A stretch of 64,000 nucleotides of DNA from Phascolarctos cinereus (Eukaryota; Chordata; Mammalia; Diprotodontia; Phascolarctidae), in the NCBI RefSeq assembly GCF_002099425.1, contig NW_018343984.1, forward strand, positions 18,964,501 through 19,028,500, in the 5' to 3' direction. Of this stretch, positions 19,736-30,202 are shown in pieces. Under the pieces are notes generated by a model. That model did not search any database. It was given only the letters and a program-made list of their open reading frames with translations, and was not told where the DNA came from. Positions within the stretch are counted from its first letter, which is position 1; every line of letters starts with the position of its first letter. A program made the translations under genes and the position numbers.

Positions 19736-20434
19736 TTTTCCCTTTGGTTAATTTTATCCTTGCCTTTGATGAGTGACATTTATCCCAAAAGGAAAGAAAT
19801 AATCTCATTTGTTTACCTAAAACATTTTCATTGAAAATTAAGGACATACACTTCAAGGACAACAACGCAGTTGAGTACTTTGGACACACACATAAAAACC
19901 AATGTCATGTATTGCCTGGGTTCAAAGTAACTGTTCTCTGTAGTAAATTAATTTATTTCATTTGTGGAAACTCCTAGTGAACAAAGTCCTAAGGGACAGT
20001 GGCAGGAAAGTAGGTCCTGCCTGTGAAAAAAAGCAACACTTCACAGGTGTGTTCATCAGATTTCTGGGGGAGCTATCCAGCCTTGCTTTACTTCAATACA
20101 GAACATGTAGACACGAGGACAGTAAGACAAGTGAATCTATCAAGGCAACAGGAAGCTCATGTTATAACCACACACTCAGACTTCCTTAATGAGCCACATT
20201 TTGAATTAGAAGGTATTTTGAAGGGATCTAAGGTATGCTTTCAAACTCGTGGTTTTATTGCAGCTCTCTTCTTGTATATGTTTGATAAAGCCTATGCCAA
20301 GTTTCATTAATCTTCTTGTATATGTTTGATAAAGCCTATGCCAAGTTTCATTAATCTGACAACAAACATCTATGAGCAATTGTTATTAGAGAAAGAATGT
20401 GGATAGAACGTAGGACTTGGAGTTGAAAAGGCTT
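19736..20434. other. Unique-looking stretch with a perfect 44-bp tandem duplication
   Basis: No gene is supported. The frame at 20023-20310 (95 aa) ends within the duplicated unit and has no domain. Confidence 0.4.
20267..20354. repeat. Perfect 44-bp tandem duplication
   Basis: Two identical units, 20267-20310 and 20311-20354, each beginning TCTTCTTGTATATGTTTGAT. No mismatch. Confidence 0.97.
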
Positions 20435-20720
20435 GTTTGGCTTGGTCCCAGGGAGCAGAGCTAGAAATAATGGGTCAAAGTTGTAAAGATGCAAATTTTC
20501 TCTTAATATCAGAAAAAAAAACTATCTTAAAAGTTTGCATTACCCAAAACTGGAATTGGCAGCTTTGGCAGGTAGAGAGTTCCCTATCATTGGAAGTGTT
20601 CTAGCAGAGGCTGAATGGCGATTTATTGAATTGTTTGTAAAAGGAATTCTCATTCTTATATTTTGGGCTGACCTACCTAGATGGCCTCTTTAGGTCCCTT
20701 CCAATGATGAGATTCAATGA
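20435..20720 (+). repeat. L3/CR1 LINE 3' end
   Basis: CAGAGCTAGAAATAATGGGT, GAGTTCCCTATCATTGGAAG, GTTCTAGCAGAGGCTGAATG, AGATGGCCTCTTTAGGTCCC, TTCCAATGATGAGATTCAAT. Confidence 0.8.
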
Positions 20721-20727
20721 AATCCTT

Positions 20728-20885
20728 TTGCTGACACTAACTAGCTGTGTGACAATAAACAAGTTACTTAACTTACCTGAGATCTGGGCAACTCTCTCAG
20801 ATTGATTGTTGAATTGTAGAGGAGTGGCAATCTGGGTTAGTGGAGGGAATTCCCACATTGAAGAAATCACAGATCCTTGTGTGTT
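20728..20885 (+). repeat. MIR-like SINE, type C
   Basis: CTAACTAGCTGTGTGACAAT, GCAACTCTCTCAGATTGATT, GGAGGGAATTCCCACATTGA, AGAAATCACAGATCC. Confidence 0.78.
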
Positions 20886-21063
20886 AATATTATTCAAGGA
20901 GGATTTTTCAGTTAGTTAAGTGGCAGGTTTCTCAAAGGATTAAAATGATAAATTGACATTGCTTATAATTTTTTATTAGTCCCTTCTCCACCTTTTCTTC
21001 CAAAAAAATCCCCTAAGCATTTATGAAAATATAAAATCTTCAATCATGGGTATCCCTATAGAG

Positions 21064-21240
21064 CAGGAATTCTGAACCTTCTTTTGAATCATGGGTCCTT
21101 TGGGCAATAGCCTGGTGAAATTATGGACCATTTGTCAGAATCATGTTTTTAAATGAATAAAATAATTACAAAGAAAACCAATGACATTGAAATAGTTATC
21201 AAAATATTAAAAGAAAACAAGTTCATTGATTCCAGTGAAA
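21064..21240. mobile_element. hAT-like MITE, copy 3 of 4
   Basis: Starts CAGGAATTCTGAACCTTC. It holds ATGTTTTTAAATGAATAAAA, TAATTACAAAGAAAACCAAT, GAAATAGTTATCAAAATATT and AACAAGTTCATTGATTCC. Confidence 0.72.
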
Positions 21241-21354
21241 ACTCATGTTTTAGGTAGCTGGGGGAGGAAGCTGCCCACTGGCTCCACTGTCCCAAAAATG
21301 GGTCCCCCACATACTAACACTCCTGACACTCTAGGTTTCTCCACCTTGCCACCC

Positions 21355-21591
21355 ACATGAGTAAAGCACTTTGCAAACCTTAAAGCTCTGTATAAATGTG
21401 AGCTTTTAGGTATGTGGGTATCTCCCTCCCCCATTCCCTTCCAGCTTTTCAGCTCCCTTTCATCTGTTATTTTCTGTCTTTAGAATGTAAGCTCTTTGAA
21501 GGTGGGAACTGCTTTTCTTTTTTCTGTCATTTATATTTTCAGAGCTTAGTACATGGTACTAAGTACACTACATGGTAATCAGTTAATAAAT

Positions 21592-21592
<1 letters not shown>
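21355..21592 (+). repeat. MIR-like tail followed by L2 3' end
   Basis: 21355-21408 has AAAGCACTTTGCAAACCTTA and AAGCTCTGTATAAATG. 21420-21592 has TTAGAATGTAAGCTCTTTGA, AGGTGGGAACTGC and TTAATAAATGCTCTC. The L2 tail runs into the CT repeat. Confidence 0.8.
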
Positions 21593-21639
<47 letters not shown>

Positions 21640-21670
21640 TTCTCTGTCTGTCTCTGTCTCTGTCTCTCTC
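21593..21670. repeat. TC microsatellite
   Basis: Pure TC to about 21638, then TCTGTCTG-type repeats. The L/S-rich frames across it are artefacts. Confidence 0.95.
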
Positions 21671-21839
21671 CCTTTTTCCCTCTTTCGCTCTTTGCAATAC
21701 CCTTTATAAAGAACAGAGATAGTCCCTTCATAACAAGAGATAAGGCTTGGGCTTTAAATATTTCTAGGATATACACACATTGACTTAATTTCATACTAAG
21801 GAGTAGATGATTAATACCAGATTCTTTAAAATCTATTTT

Positions 21840-22835
21840 TGATGGAAAGGAGGTGGGGACAGAAGGAAGAGAGAAGTGGATGTCTGGGAGAAGGGTGCAA
21901 ACACAGGATGAGAATGAGTAAAAATAGAGGAGGTTGGGGGCTCTGACTCCTCTTTGCCTGGGACTGGCTCTATTTCTCTCCTACGCACCCTTTGTCCCAG
22001 GCACACCCCTCTCCCAAAGTCTCTGAAAGTGTCAGAAAAATGGCTTTCTTTCTTCCTCGAGAATTAAAAGAAGTTAACTTTCCCACACTCCAGAGACTCG
22101 GCTTCTTCTTGCCTCTTCCAATGCTGCTCTATTTAATCTCCTGTAGTGTGGGAAATTGCGTTCCAAATCTCTGTGATCCTCTGTCCATGGTAAGTTATGC
22201 ATGTAGTGACAAGTACATGCCATAAGGTCTTGAGATTATATCTTCAATGTGTGGCAGCAGGCTGTTGATCAAGATAGGCTGGAAGAAAAACATTATTTTC
22301 AGGTGTGAAAAACCGTCACCTTTATCAAATAATTTTTCTTGCATTTTTCCCAAGACATTGTAGCCTATTTAAACTTGGGAGGTTAAGTTTGTAGCATTCA
22401 TTACGACTGAAAATTTAGTTCACACAATCACGATGCTCTCTTTATTCAGTGTGACTGTTAAACAACATTAAAATAAACACAACTGACTGGTCTTTTGTGA
22501 GCTTGGTGGCATGTTGATTTCTTTGGTTGGGTTATTAATTGCATAGATTCAGATTTCTGGATCTGAAGGTGCAATTGACCCTCCCTGTTTCATGGGTTAC
22601 CTGATATAGATTGTGTGTGTGTAAATCTGGTTTATATTTCTTCAATTGTTTTTCATGGTTGACATGTGTATGCTGGGTGTTCAAGCATGGAATGGGGCAT
22701 GTGTTTCAAGTGGTTTGAAGCTAAGCTGTGACTTGAATTCTTGTCTGGGTCTTGCTCCAGATCTCTGTGGGAGTGGGAGCTATATGAATGGAGAACGGTG
22801 TTTGTTAGGAAGTTTCAATAAGAGGAAATTCGATA
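21840..22835. other. Repeat-free stretch; weak exon-like signal at 22040-22195
   Basis: No repeat family is seen. An ATG in good context (AAAATGG, 22040) opens a frame encoding a hydrophobic run (LGFFLPLPMLLYLISC). It meets a strong splice-donor-like word, ATG|GTAAGT, near 22189. No downstream exon, homology or CpG island supports a gene. 22300-22520 also looks like possible conserved non-coding DNA. Confidence 0.2.
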
Positions 22836-23230
22836 TAATCCAGTTCAACAAACATTTATTATTACAGTGTGCAGGGCAGAGAGGTAGTGTGGGGTAGTGG
22901 CAAGAGGGCTGGCCTTGGAGGTCAGGAAGAACTCTGTTCAAGCCCTGATTCTGATAAATTTCTTCTGTGGGACAATGAGCAAATCATTTAATCTTTTAGT
23001 GCCCTCAGACAATTCTCTAAGATGATAAATTATAAATGATTCGTCAATCCATGCTACTGAAGGAGTTTATCCGGCAGACATGCTCCACACTGATGAAATC
23101 ACAGGTCTAGACCCCTTTTTCCTCTTACCCCAATGTGCAGGACATTGTGCTTGGTATTGGGGTTATGAAGCCATAAGCAAGGGAGTCTCTGCCCCCAAGA
23201 AGGTTACATCGTACTGGGGGGAAGGAAAGA
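22836..23230 (-). repeat. L2 LINE 3' end split by a SINE
   Basis: Left 22836-22878 (AGTTCAACAAACATTTATTA, TTACAGTGTGCAGGGCA). Right 23134-23230 (TGTGCAGGACATTGTGCTTG, GTATTGGGGTTATGAAGCCA, GTCTCTGCCCCCAAGAAGG). Confidence 0.8.
22879..23133 (+). repeat. MIR-like SINE, type C, nested in L2
   Basis: GTGTGGGGTAGTGGCAAGAG, GCCCTCAGACAATTCTCTAA, CACACTGATGAAATCACAGG. Flanked by TGTGCAGGGCA (22868-22878) and TGTGCAGGACA (23134-23144), a duplication with one transition. Confidence 0.85.
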
Positions 23231-23289
23231 ACTAGCCCTATGGAGTGGAGCAGCAGGAGGATGGTGTCAGAGCTTAGGGATACTCTGCT

Positions 23290-23474
23290 GATTGGTTTGA
23301 TTTTTTTTTTTTTTGTATTGGACCTCTTTGGCTGACTGGGGAAGTCTTGTGGGCCCTTTCTCCGAATTATGTTTTTAGATGCACAAAATAAAATACAGAG
23401 GATCATAAAGGAAACCAATTATATCGAAATATAAATTTTTTAAAAGGTCATGGTCCACAGGTTAAGAACCCCTG
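23290..23474. mobile_element. hAT-like MITE, copy 4 of 4
   Basis: The right end is intact: AGGTTAAGAACCCCTG at 23459-23474. Inside are ATTATGTTTTTAGATGCACA, AAATAAAATACAGAGGATCA and AAAGGAAACCAATTATATCG. The left end is blurred by a T run. Confidence 0.78.
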
Positions 23475-23494
23475 ATAAGAAAAAGACACTCCAT

Positions 23495-23764
23495 GTCCCT
23501 ACTCCATGCATATGCCCAGGCTGTCCCCATGCCTGGAATTATCTCCCTCCTCACCTCTGTCTCATGGCTTCCTTCAAGTCCCAGCTACAATGCCCCAATC
23601 TACAGGAAGCCTTTCCCAGTCCCCTGAACTGTAGTGCCTGTCTCTGTTGGCCAGCTCCAATTTATCCCTTACCGTCTTGTTTGTACACTTGTTGTCTCCC
23701 CCATTAGACTGTGAGTTCCTCAAGAGCAGGGACTGTTTTTTATTTTATTTTATTTTATTTTATT

Positions 23765-23795
<31 letters not shown>

Positions 23796-23905
23796 TTATT
23801 TTTATTTTATTTTATTTTATTTTTTGCTTTTGTTTGTGTCCTCAGTTTTTAGCATAGTGCCTGGCATGTAGGAAATGCTTAAAAAATATTTATTGACTGA
23901 CTGAT
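23495..23905 (+). repeat. L2 LINE 3' region, with a TTTTA microsatellite
   Basis: CCCCATGCCTGGAATTATCT, CATGGCTTCCTTCAAGTCCC, AGGAAGCCTTTCCCAGTCCC, CCCCATTAGACTGTGAGTTC, TAGCATAGTGCCTGGCATGT. The TTTTA repeat (23735-23826) grew out of the T-rich segment after GCAGGGACTG. Confidence 0.92.
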
Positions 23906-25277
23906 TGACCTCCAGTGAGAGAAAATCCACTCTATCAAGAGAAAACTCATTTCCCTTTTGGATAGCTCTAATTGTAGCACAAAGCCCAGGGAATACACAA
24001 ATCAAGATTTGAGGTGGGGCAGAGATCTATGGTTCATTATAAATATCAATATCATTGTGACAGATGGAAATAACAGCTATGGCATATCTTAACCAAGAGG
24101 TTAGACAGAGCAGGGTAGAACTGGCCTGACTGATCTCTGGAAATCTGAAGTGATGTGAAAAGCGGAGCCTGGCATTTCTGGGATCTAAATCCAACTTGCT
24201 TCCTTTCTTAGGGCTGCTACTTGATCAGTCTCCTGTGTACCCTGCTCTTGGGATGCACCAGCCTGAGTCCAGGGAACCAGATCCCTCTGTAGCGGCTCAT
24301 TTTGTCTTTAGGAGATCACAGTGAGGAGCCTTTTTTTTTTTTTTTTTGAGAATGGCCCCTGAGGCATGTTCTGGGCAGGGATAGCTCAGACAGGTGTGAC
24401 TTTAGGCCTCTAGTCTATAGGCAGGCCCAATCCTGTCAGTGTCAGGGAAGAACATGGGTAGCGGGAGACCTAACAGTGAATGGAAATTGAATTATCTTTA
24501 CTTCCAGGACTTGTCTATTGAGAAACAGCAGTGCCGGCGACCATTTACTACCAACAAGAGGCATTTCCAAGAGAAGAATATAAAACATGTTCGGCTCACC
24601 CCCACGAAACACAGAGTGTCTCACGATGGCCAATTTATTATTTTTACCCTGTCCAGTGACATGGAAGGATGCATCAGGGAGCTGCTAGCCTCTGCACTGA
24701 ATAACTTAAGTCAGGCTTCAACATGGGGCATAATTCAGCTGACCAGGATTTACAGTAGGAGCTGGGTTTGCTGCTTTCTTTTGGGTTCACAAGCCACGGT
24801 GCTACAAAGTATCATAGGAGTCCTGTGATGGAGTTACACATCCATTTCTCTTCCCTATTTTTATTTTTTTTTTTGGTATTTTCATATTATTTTATTGCCT
24901 AGTTCAGATGTCTTTCTAAGCAGGGTCCAGTCTTCCTCAGGGACCTTGTCTCTTCTGACTTAGAAAATTAGAGCCACAGATGGATCATTCTCCTAAAATA
25001 CTCTTTCTTTCATTTTTTTTACTCTTGTCTTTCCAGTGATTCCCACATGGTTTTTGACTGGCATTGTCTTGGCCAATAGAGAACTTGTGGGGTAGCAATT
25101 TCTTTGGTTCTGTTATTTATGTGCCCATTATGGAGATGAGCTGAGCTCGTCAAAAGCAGAGGAGTGGCAATAGAACTTTGCCATTCATTTGGGGCCTTCT
25201 CATGCCCCAACTTACCCACAGGATAGTAGGTTAGATGGTAAAAGGGTTTTTAATTTCAGTTCAGTTTGATTCCTTAT
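23906..25277. other. Unassigned stretch
   Basis: About 1.37 kb with no recognisable repeat except a poly-T at 24330-24347. The 129-aa frame at 24439-24828 has a splice-acceptor-like TTACTTCCAG before codon 24 but no recognisable domain. I leave it uncalled. Confidence 0.35.
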
Positions 25278-25445
25278 ATTCAATTCAATTCAATTCAATT
25301 CAGCTGGATTCAAGAGAACAGATATTTATTGAGTGCCTATTTTGTACTGAGCATTGTGGTAGGTACTGGGGAAATGAGACAAAAATTAAATAAAGTCCCT
25401 TCATGGAGCTTCCATTTGATTGCAGGTGAAGAGAGGGTGGTAACA
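25278..25445 (-). repeat. L2 LINE 3' end ending in an AATTC repeat
   Basis: The AATTC repeat (25278-25302) is the L2 terminal tandem repeat seen in reverse. It continues into ATATTTATTGAGTGCCTATT, GTAGGTACTGGGGAAATGAG, TCCCTTCATGGAGCTTCCAT. Confidence 0.8.
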
Positions 25446-26300
25446 GTATGAACGTTAAGAAGCATAACCTGGCCTTGACTCAGTTAATTTCTTTGCATGA
25501 ATCCATGCAGGGTTTTCACCTGGGCTTCCAATGGGAAAAAGGAGAGGAGAAGGGAGAGGTGCGTATCAACTCCATCGCAAGGCAGCAGCAAGACCACCAT
25601 GATTGCTGGTGTCTGCCCTATCTTTAATCCTCTTCCTCAACTGTGAGAGATGACTTCCAAATGAACAAAGTAGGGAGGTTATGGCTGTGGCTTTTATTGC
25701 TGGAGCTTGTTTTAGAAGCAGAAGCACTGAGAGAACCAAGCCAGGCAAGGGAATGGGTGCCTCTCCCCTTGACTTCTGCTGTTCTGTTTCATCCTGTTAA
25801 AGAATATATTTGCTAGACAATACCATTTCTCCTAAACATCTATGGTGACCCTTTGTGTCTCTTTGTTTACAGGATGAAAGCACAATGGGATCCCCAGGGG
25901 AGAGAAGACTTTTTCTAAAGCCAGGCTGGGAGCTCAAACCCCGACCCATTGTTAGAATTGCAGTCTTCTACTGGGGGCATGAGCATGAGCTGTTTCACAA
26001 CTACACTTCCAAGTGCAGAATCACTATGAACATGGTCATATTTTATAAATCTGCCTTATAGACATAAGCCAATGTTACAGAAAGAAGCTGGGAATTTTAT
26101 AAAGCTGAAGGGAGGATAGTCTAACATGGGGAGCTGCTGGTTGTATGCAGTGTTGTGGAGGAGTTTATGGTGAGCATCCTTACTCTTAAGGCAACATTCA
26201 GATACAATTCCACAACATGAATCACAGTTTAAGTATTGGTATTTCAGTAGGATCTGAGGAAGAGAGTAAACTGTCATGAACTAAGGCAATAGAATATCGC
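25446..26300. other. No gene or repeat recognised
   Basis: Unique-looking DNA. A splice-acceptor-like TTTGTTTACAG (near 25872) precedes a 68-aa frame, but nothing else supports an exon. Confidence 0.35.
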
Positions 26301-26630
26301 CTTTGGGCTCACATACTATAGACTTCATAGATCTTAGAAGTGAAAGGACCCTCAAGATTTGATCTGGTCTGGCCCTACTATCTTCAATCAGGTAAGGGTA
26401 TTTATATCTGTTTTTGAGAGAAGGCAATGACAGGGATTCCTGTTCAGGAATGGGCTGGATCAGATGTCCAGGGAAGTTCCTACCACCTCTTAGATTCTTT
26501 TCTGAGGCACAGGGAGTTCAAGTGATTTGTTATGTCACCTTCAAGTGGCTCAGTTAAATTAAAATTACAGAGAATCACAACATCCAGAGTTGAAAGATAC
26601 CTCAGAATCTATTTTCAGTTCTGAGTTCTC
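26300..26630. repeat. Diverged MIR3/L3-like relics
   Basis: Minus MIR3-like start (TCATAGATCTTAGAAGTGAA, GGACCCTCAAGATTTG). A plus L3/CR1 tail follows at about 26425-26510 (AGGGATTCCTGTTCAGGAAT, GGGCTGGATCAGATG). Another minus MIR3-like piece follows (GAGTTGAAAGATACCTCAGA). Confidence 0.45.
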
Positions 26631-28388
26631 TCCCTCCCCCAGCTATTGAAAAGGCAGGAAAAACAAAATCCATTAGAAATATGTAAAGTCATGAAAAACA
26701 AATTCTCACATTAGTCACATTGAAAGAAAGAAAAATGGAAAGAAAAAGAAAAAAGTGTTTTTGTCTGTACTTTGAGTACATCAGTTCTCTTTCTGGATGT
26801 GGGTAGCACGTTTCAACATGAGCCTTTTGGATTTGTAGTGGATCATTATATTGATCAGAGTTCAGAATTCTTTTGGAATTGATTATCTTTATGATATTGC
26901 TGTTACTGTATAGTTTTTTTCTGCTGGTTCTTCTCACTTCACTTTGTGTTAGTTCATTCAGATCTTCCCTGGTTTCTCTGAAACCATCCCCTTCATCATT
27001 TCTTACAGCACAATATTATTCTATTGTATTCATATACCATAACTTGCTCTGCCATTACCAAACTGATGGGCTTCCCCTCAGTTTCCAGTCCTTTGCCACC
27101 ACAAAAAGTACTGCTATAAATATTTTTGTATATATGAGTACTTTCCCTCTTTCTCAGATCTCTTTAGGGTATAGATCTAAGTAGCAGAATTGCTGGGTCA
27201 AAGGGTGTGGCACATTTTAATTGCCTTTTGGGGCATAGTTCAAACTGCTTTCCAGAATGGTTGGATTAGTTCACAGCTCCACCAAGAGTGCATTAGTGTA
27301 TTTATTTTTCCATATCCCTTCCAGCATTTGTTATTTTCCTTTTTTTTGTCAACTTAGCCAATCTGCTGTAATTTAAGTGGTTCTTAGAGTTGTTTAAATG
27401 TACATCTCTTTAATTATTAGTGATTTATATCATTTCCCCTCTATAGTTATTGATAGCTTGCATACTTTTTCCCCCCCTGAAAATGGCCTATTTATATTCT
27501 TTGGCCTTTTTTCAATTGGGGAATGGCTCTTATTCTAGTAAATTGGCTCAGCTTCTTATACATCGTAGAAATGAGACTTTTATCACAGAAATTTGCTGCA
27601 AATATTTTCCCAGTTTCCTGCTTTTATACTAATTTTAGCTGCTTTGGTTTGTGCAAATGCTTTTTAATATCATGTAATCAAAATTATCCATTTTACTTTC
27701 TGTGAAACTCTCTATCTTTTGTTTGGTCATGAACTCTTACCTTTCCATCAATCTGATAGGTAATTTCTTCCAAACTGCACTAATTTGCTTAAAATGCCAC
27801 TGTATCTAAATCATATACCCATTTTGAGCTTCTGCTGTTATATGGTATGAGATATTGTTCTGCACCTATCTTCTGCCAGATTACTTTCCAATTTTCCCAA
27901 TCATTTTTGTTGAATACTGAGTTCTTGGTCCCAGTAACAGAGATCTTTGGGCTTATCAAATACTAGTTTACTGTGCTCATTTCATTCTGAATATGGTGTA
28001 GCTAATCTTTCCCACTGATCAACCTCTCTATTTTTTACTTAGTACCAAATTTTTTTGATGATGATAGCATTGTGGTATAGTTTGAGATCTGGTTCTTTTT
28101 TTTGCATACTTTATTAATTTATTTTGATTTATCAACAATCACTTCCACATGCTTTTGAGTTTAAAATTTTTCTCCCCCTTCCTCCCCACCACCCTCCCCA
28201 AAACGGTGCACAATCTGATATAGGCTATACATTTACATTCCTATTAAGCATATTTTCACATTAGTGAAGTTGTAAGTAAAAATTAAAACCAGTAGGAGGA
28301 ACCATCAGAAAGAGGAAACAAAACTCAACAGAAGAGAAAAAAAGATAGCGATTCAACTTTCACAGTTATGATTACTATTTGTGTCTTT

Positions 28389-28580
28389 TTCTCCATCCTT
28401 CCCCCCCGTTTATGCTTTTCTTTCTCCTCTCTCCCTTCTCCCCCTCACCAGTACTTTGCTTTTGACCACCGCCTCCTTCAGTCTCTCCTCCCTTCTATTA
28501 TCTCCCTCCCCCCTTCCCTTTTGCCCCCACTGCTTCTTCCCTCCCTTCTATCCCCCCCTTTTCTTTCCCCTTTTCCCTCC
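28389..28580 (-). repeat. G-rich polypurine tract in the HAL1 3' UTR
   Basis: On the minus strand this is GGGGGG/GGGAGG/AAGAGG-rich, with at least four separate G-runs. L1 3' UTRs are known for such tracts, which can form quadruplexes. The short proline/serine frames in it are artefacts. Confidence 0.75.
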
Positions 28581-28999
28581 TACTGCCCATAGGGCAAGTT
28601 AGATTTCCATACCTAACCAATTATGTTATTCCCTTCTTGAGCCAAATCTGATGAGAGCAAGGTTCCAACAATGCTCACCCCCCCTCCCTTCTTTACTTCT
28701 GCTGTAATAGGATTTTCTGTCTTTTCCTGTAATGTGACTTACCCTTGTCTGCTCCTCCTTTCTCAGTACATTTACTAAGATCAGACTAATCCACTTACTT
28801 GGATCCATTTAACTCACTTGATTAGATTTTTTAATCAATACATCAAAGTCAACTAATATCCACCCTCTTTATGTATACTCCTTTAACATGGTGTAATAAT
28901 ACAGTTCTCAAGAGTTGCATGTGTCATCTTCCCTTGTAGGGATGTAAACAGTCCACCGTTATTAACAACATTTTGTATCTTTTTGTCCCATTTACCTTT

Positions 29000-30018
29000 T
29001 TATGTCTTTCTTGAATCTTGGACTTGAAGATCAAATTTTTTGTTGAGCTCTGGTCTTTTTATGAGGAAGGTTTGGAAGTCCCCTATTTCGTTGAATATCC
29101 ATCTTCTCCCTTGAAAAATCATGCTCATTTTTGCAGGGTAGTTGGTCCTTGGCTGCAATCCAAGCTTCTTGCCTTTCAGAATATCATGTTCCACACCCTT
29201 CAGTCTTTTAATGTAGAAGCTGCAAGGTCCTGTGTAATCCTGACTGTGGTTCCATGATATTTAAATTGTTTCTTTCTGGCTGCTTGCAGCACCTTCTCTT
29301 TCATCTGGTAATTTTGGAATTTTGCTATTATATTCCTTGGCATTGTCAATTTGGGATCTCTTTCAGGTGGTGAGCAGTGTGTTCTTTCTATGGTTATTTT
29401 CCCTTCTGGTTCTAGGACTTCAGGGCAGTTTTCCTTTATGATTTCCTGAAAGATACTGTCCAGGCTCTTTTTTTCATCATGATTTTCAGGTAGTCCAATG
29501 ACTTTTAAATTGTCTCTCCTGGACTGATTTTCCAGGTCAGTTGTTTTACCAATGAGGTATTTTAAGTTTTCATCCATTTTTTCATTTTTTTGTTTCTGTT
29601 TGACTGATTCTTGCTCTCTCATAGAGTCATTAGTTTCCATTTGTCCAATTCTAGTTTTTAACAGATTGTTTTCTTCTGTTAGTTTTTGTACTTCCTTCTT
29701 CAATTGGCCAATTGTATTTTTAAGGGATTTGTTTTCTTCAGTGTACTTTTTTTCCAGTTTGCCAATTGTGTTTTTTAGGGACTTGTTTTCTTCAGTGTAC
29801 TTTTTTTCCAATTGGCCAATTGTATTTTTTAAGGACTCTTCTACCTCTCTCATTAGACTTTTAAAATCCTTCTTGAGCTCTTCTAAGAAGGCTTTTTGGG
29901 CTTCAGACCAGTTCATATTCCCTTTTGATGTTGCAGATGTGGGTTTGTTGACAATGTTGTCCTCTTCAGAATTTCTGTCTTGATCGTCACTCTTCTCATA
30001 ATATGAATCTATGTACAT
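29000..30018 (-). pseudogene. HAL1/L1 ORF1 (RNA-binding chaperone protein), broken
   Basis: L1 ORF1p is a trimeric nucleic-acid-binding protein of the retrotransposition particle. The main frame (30018-29200, 272 aa) starts MYIDSYYEKSDDQD. A long coiled coil spans residues ~40-150, with an 18-residue unit (SLKNTIGQLEKKYTEENK) repeated two and a half times. The RRM-like domain follows (DLENQSRRDNLKVIGLPE, RNIIAKFQNYQMKEKVLQAA), then RITQDLAASTLKD and a TGA. The C-terminal domain continues in another frame at 29194-29000 (LGLQPRTNYPAKMSMIFQG, FLIKRPELNKKF). A stop plus a frameshift therefore separate RRM and C-terminal domain, and the copy is not expected to function. Confidence 0.88.
29707..29868 (-). 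repeat. 54-bp tandem repeats in the ORF1 coiled coil
   Basis: GCCAATTGT recurs at 29707, 29761 and 29815, an exact 54-bp (18-codon) period, with CTTCAGTGTACTTTTTTTCC shared between units. Eighteen residues equal a heptad plus a hendecad, so the unit can be inserted while roughly keeping coiled-coil register. Confidence 0.93.
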
Positions 30019-30202
30019 TTCTTTTTACTCATGGTTTCTTTATTCCCTGGCCTTTAAAGAGATTGAGCTCTCCTGCTGGGGAACAGAGGGCACTGACCCA
30101 AGTTTCTTGTGTTGGGAGCCTAGGTCTTGGTCACTGGCTTTGTGTGCTGGGGCCTCTTATGTTGGCAATTGGAGGCTGTAGGGTTTTGGCAGCTTACCTC
30201 GT

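Noticed and set aside
24439-24828. 129-aa plus-strand frame, possible exon
   Set aside because: It has no recognisable domain, no donor site in frame and no neighbouring exon. Kept only as a note in the stretch description.
29707-29868. Regular direct repeats resembling a CRISPR-like array
   Set aside because: The units abut without spacers, lie in LINE ORF1 and encode a coiled coil; the genome is a mammal's.
29552-29983. 143-aa plus-strand frame with SSVYFFSNWPIVF repeats
   Set aside because: It is the antisense shadow of the ORF1 coiled-coil tandem repeat.
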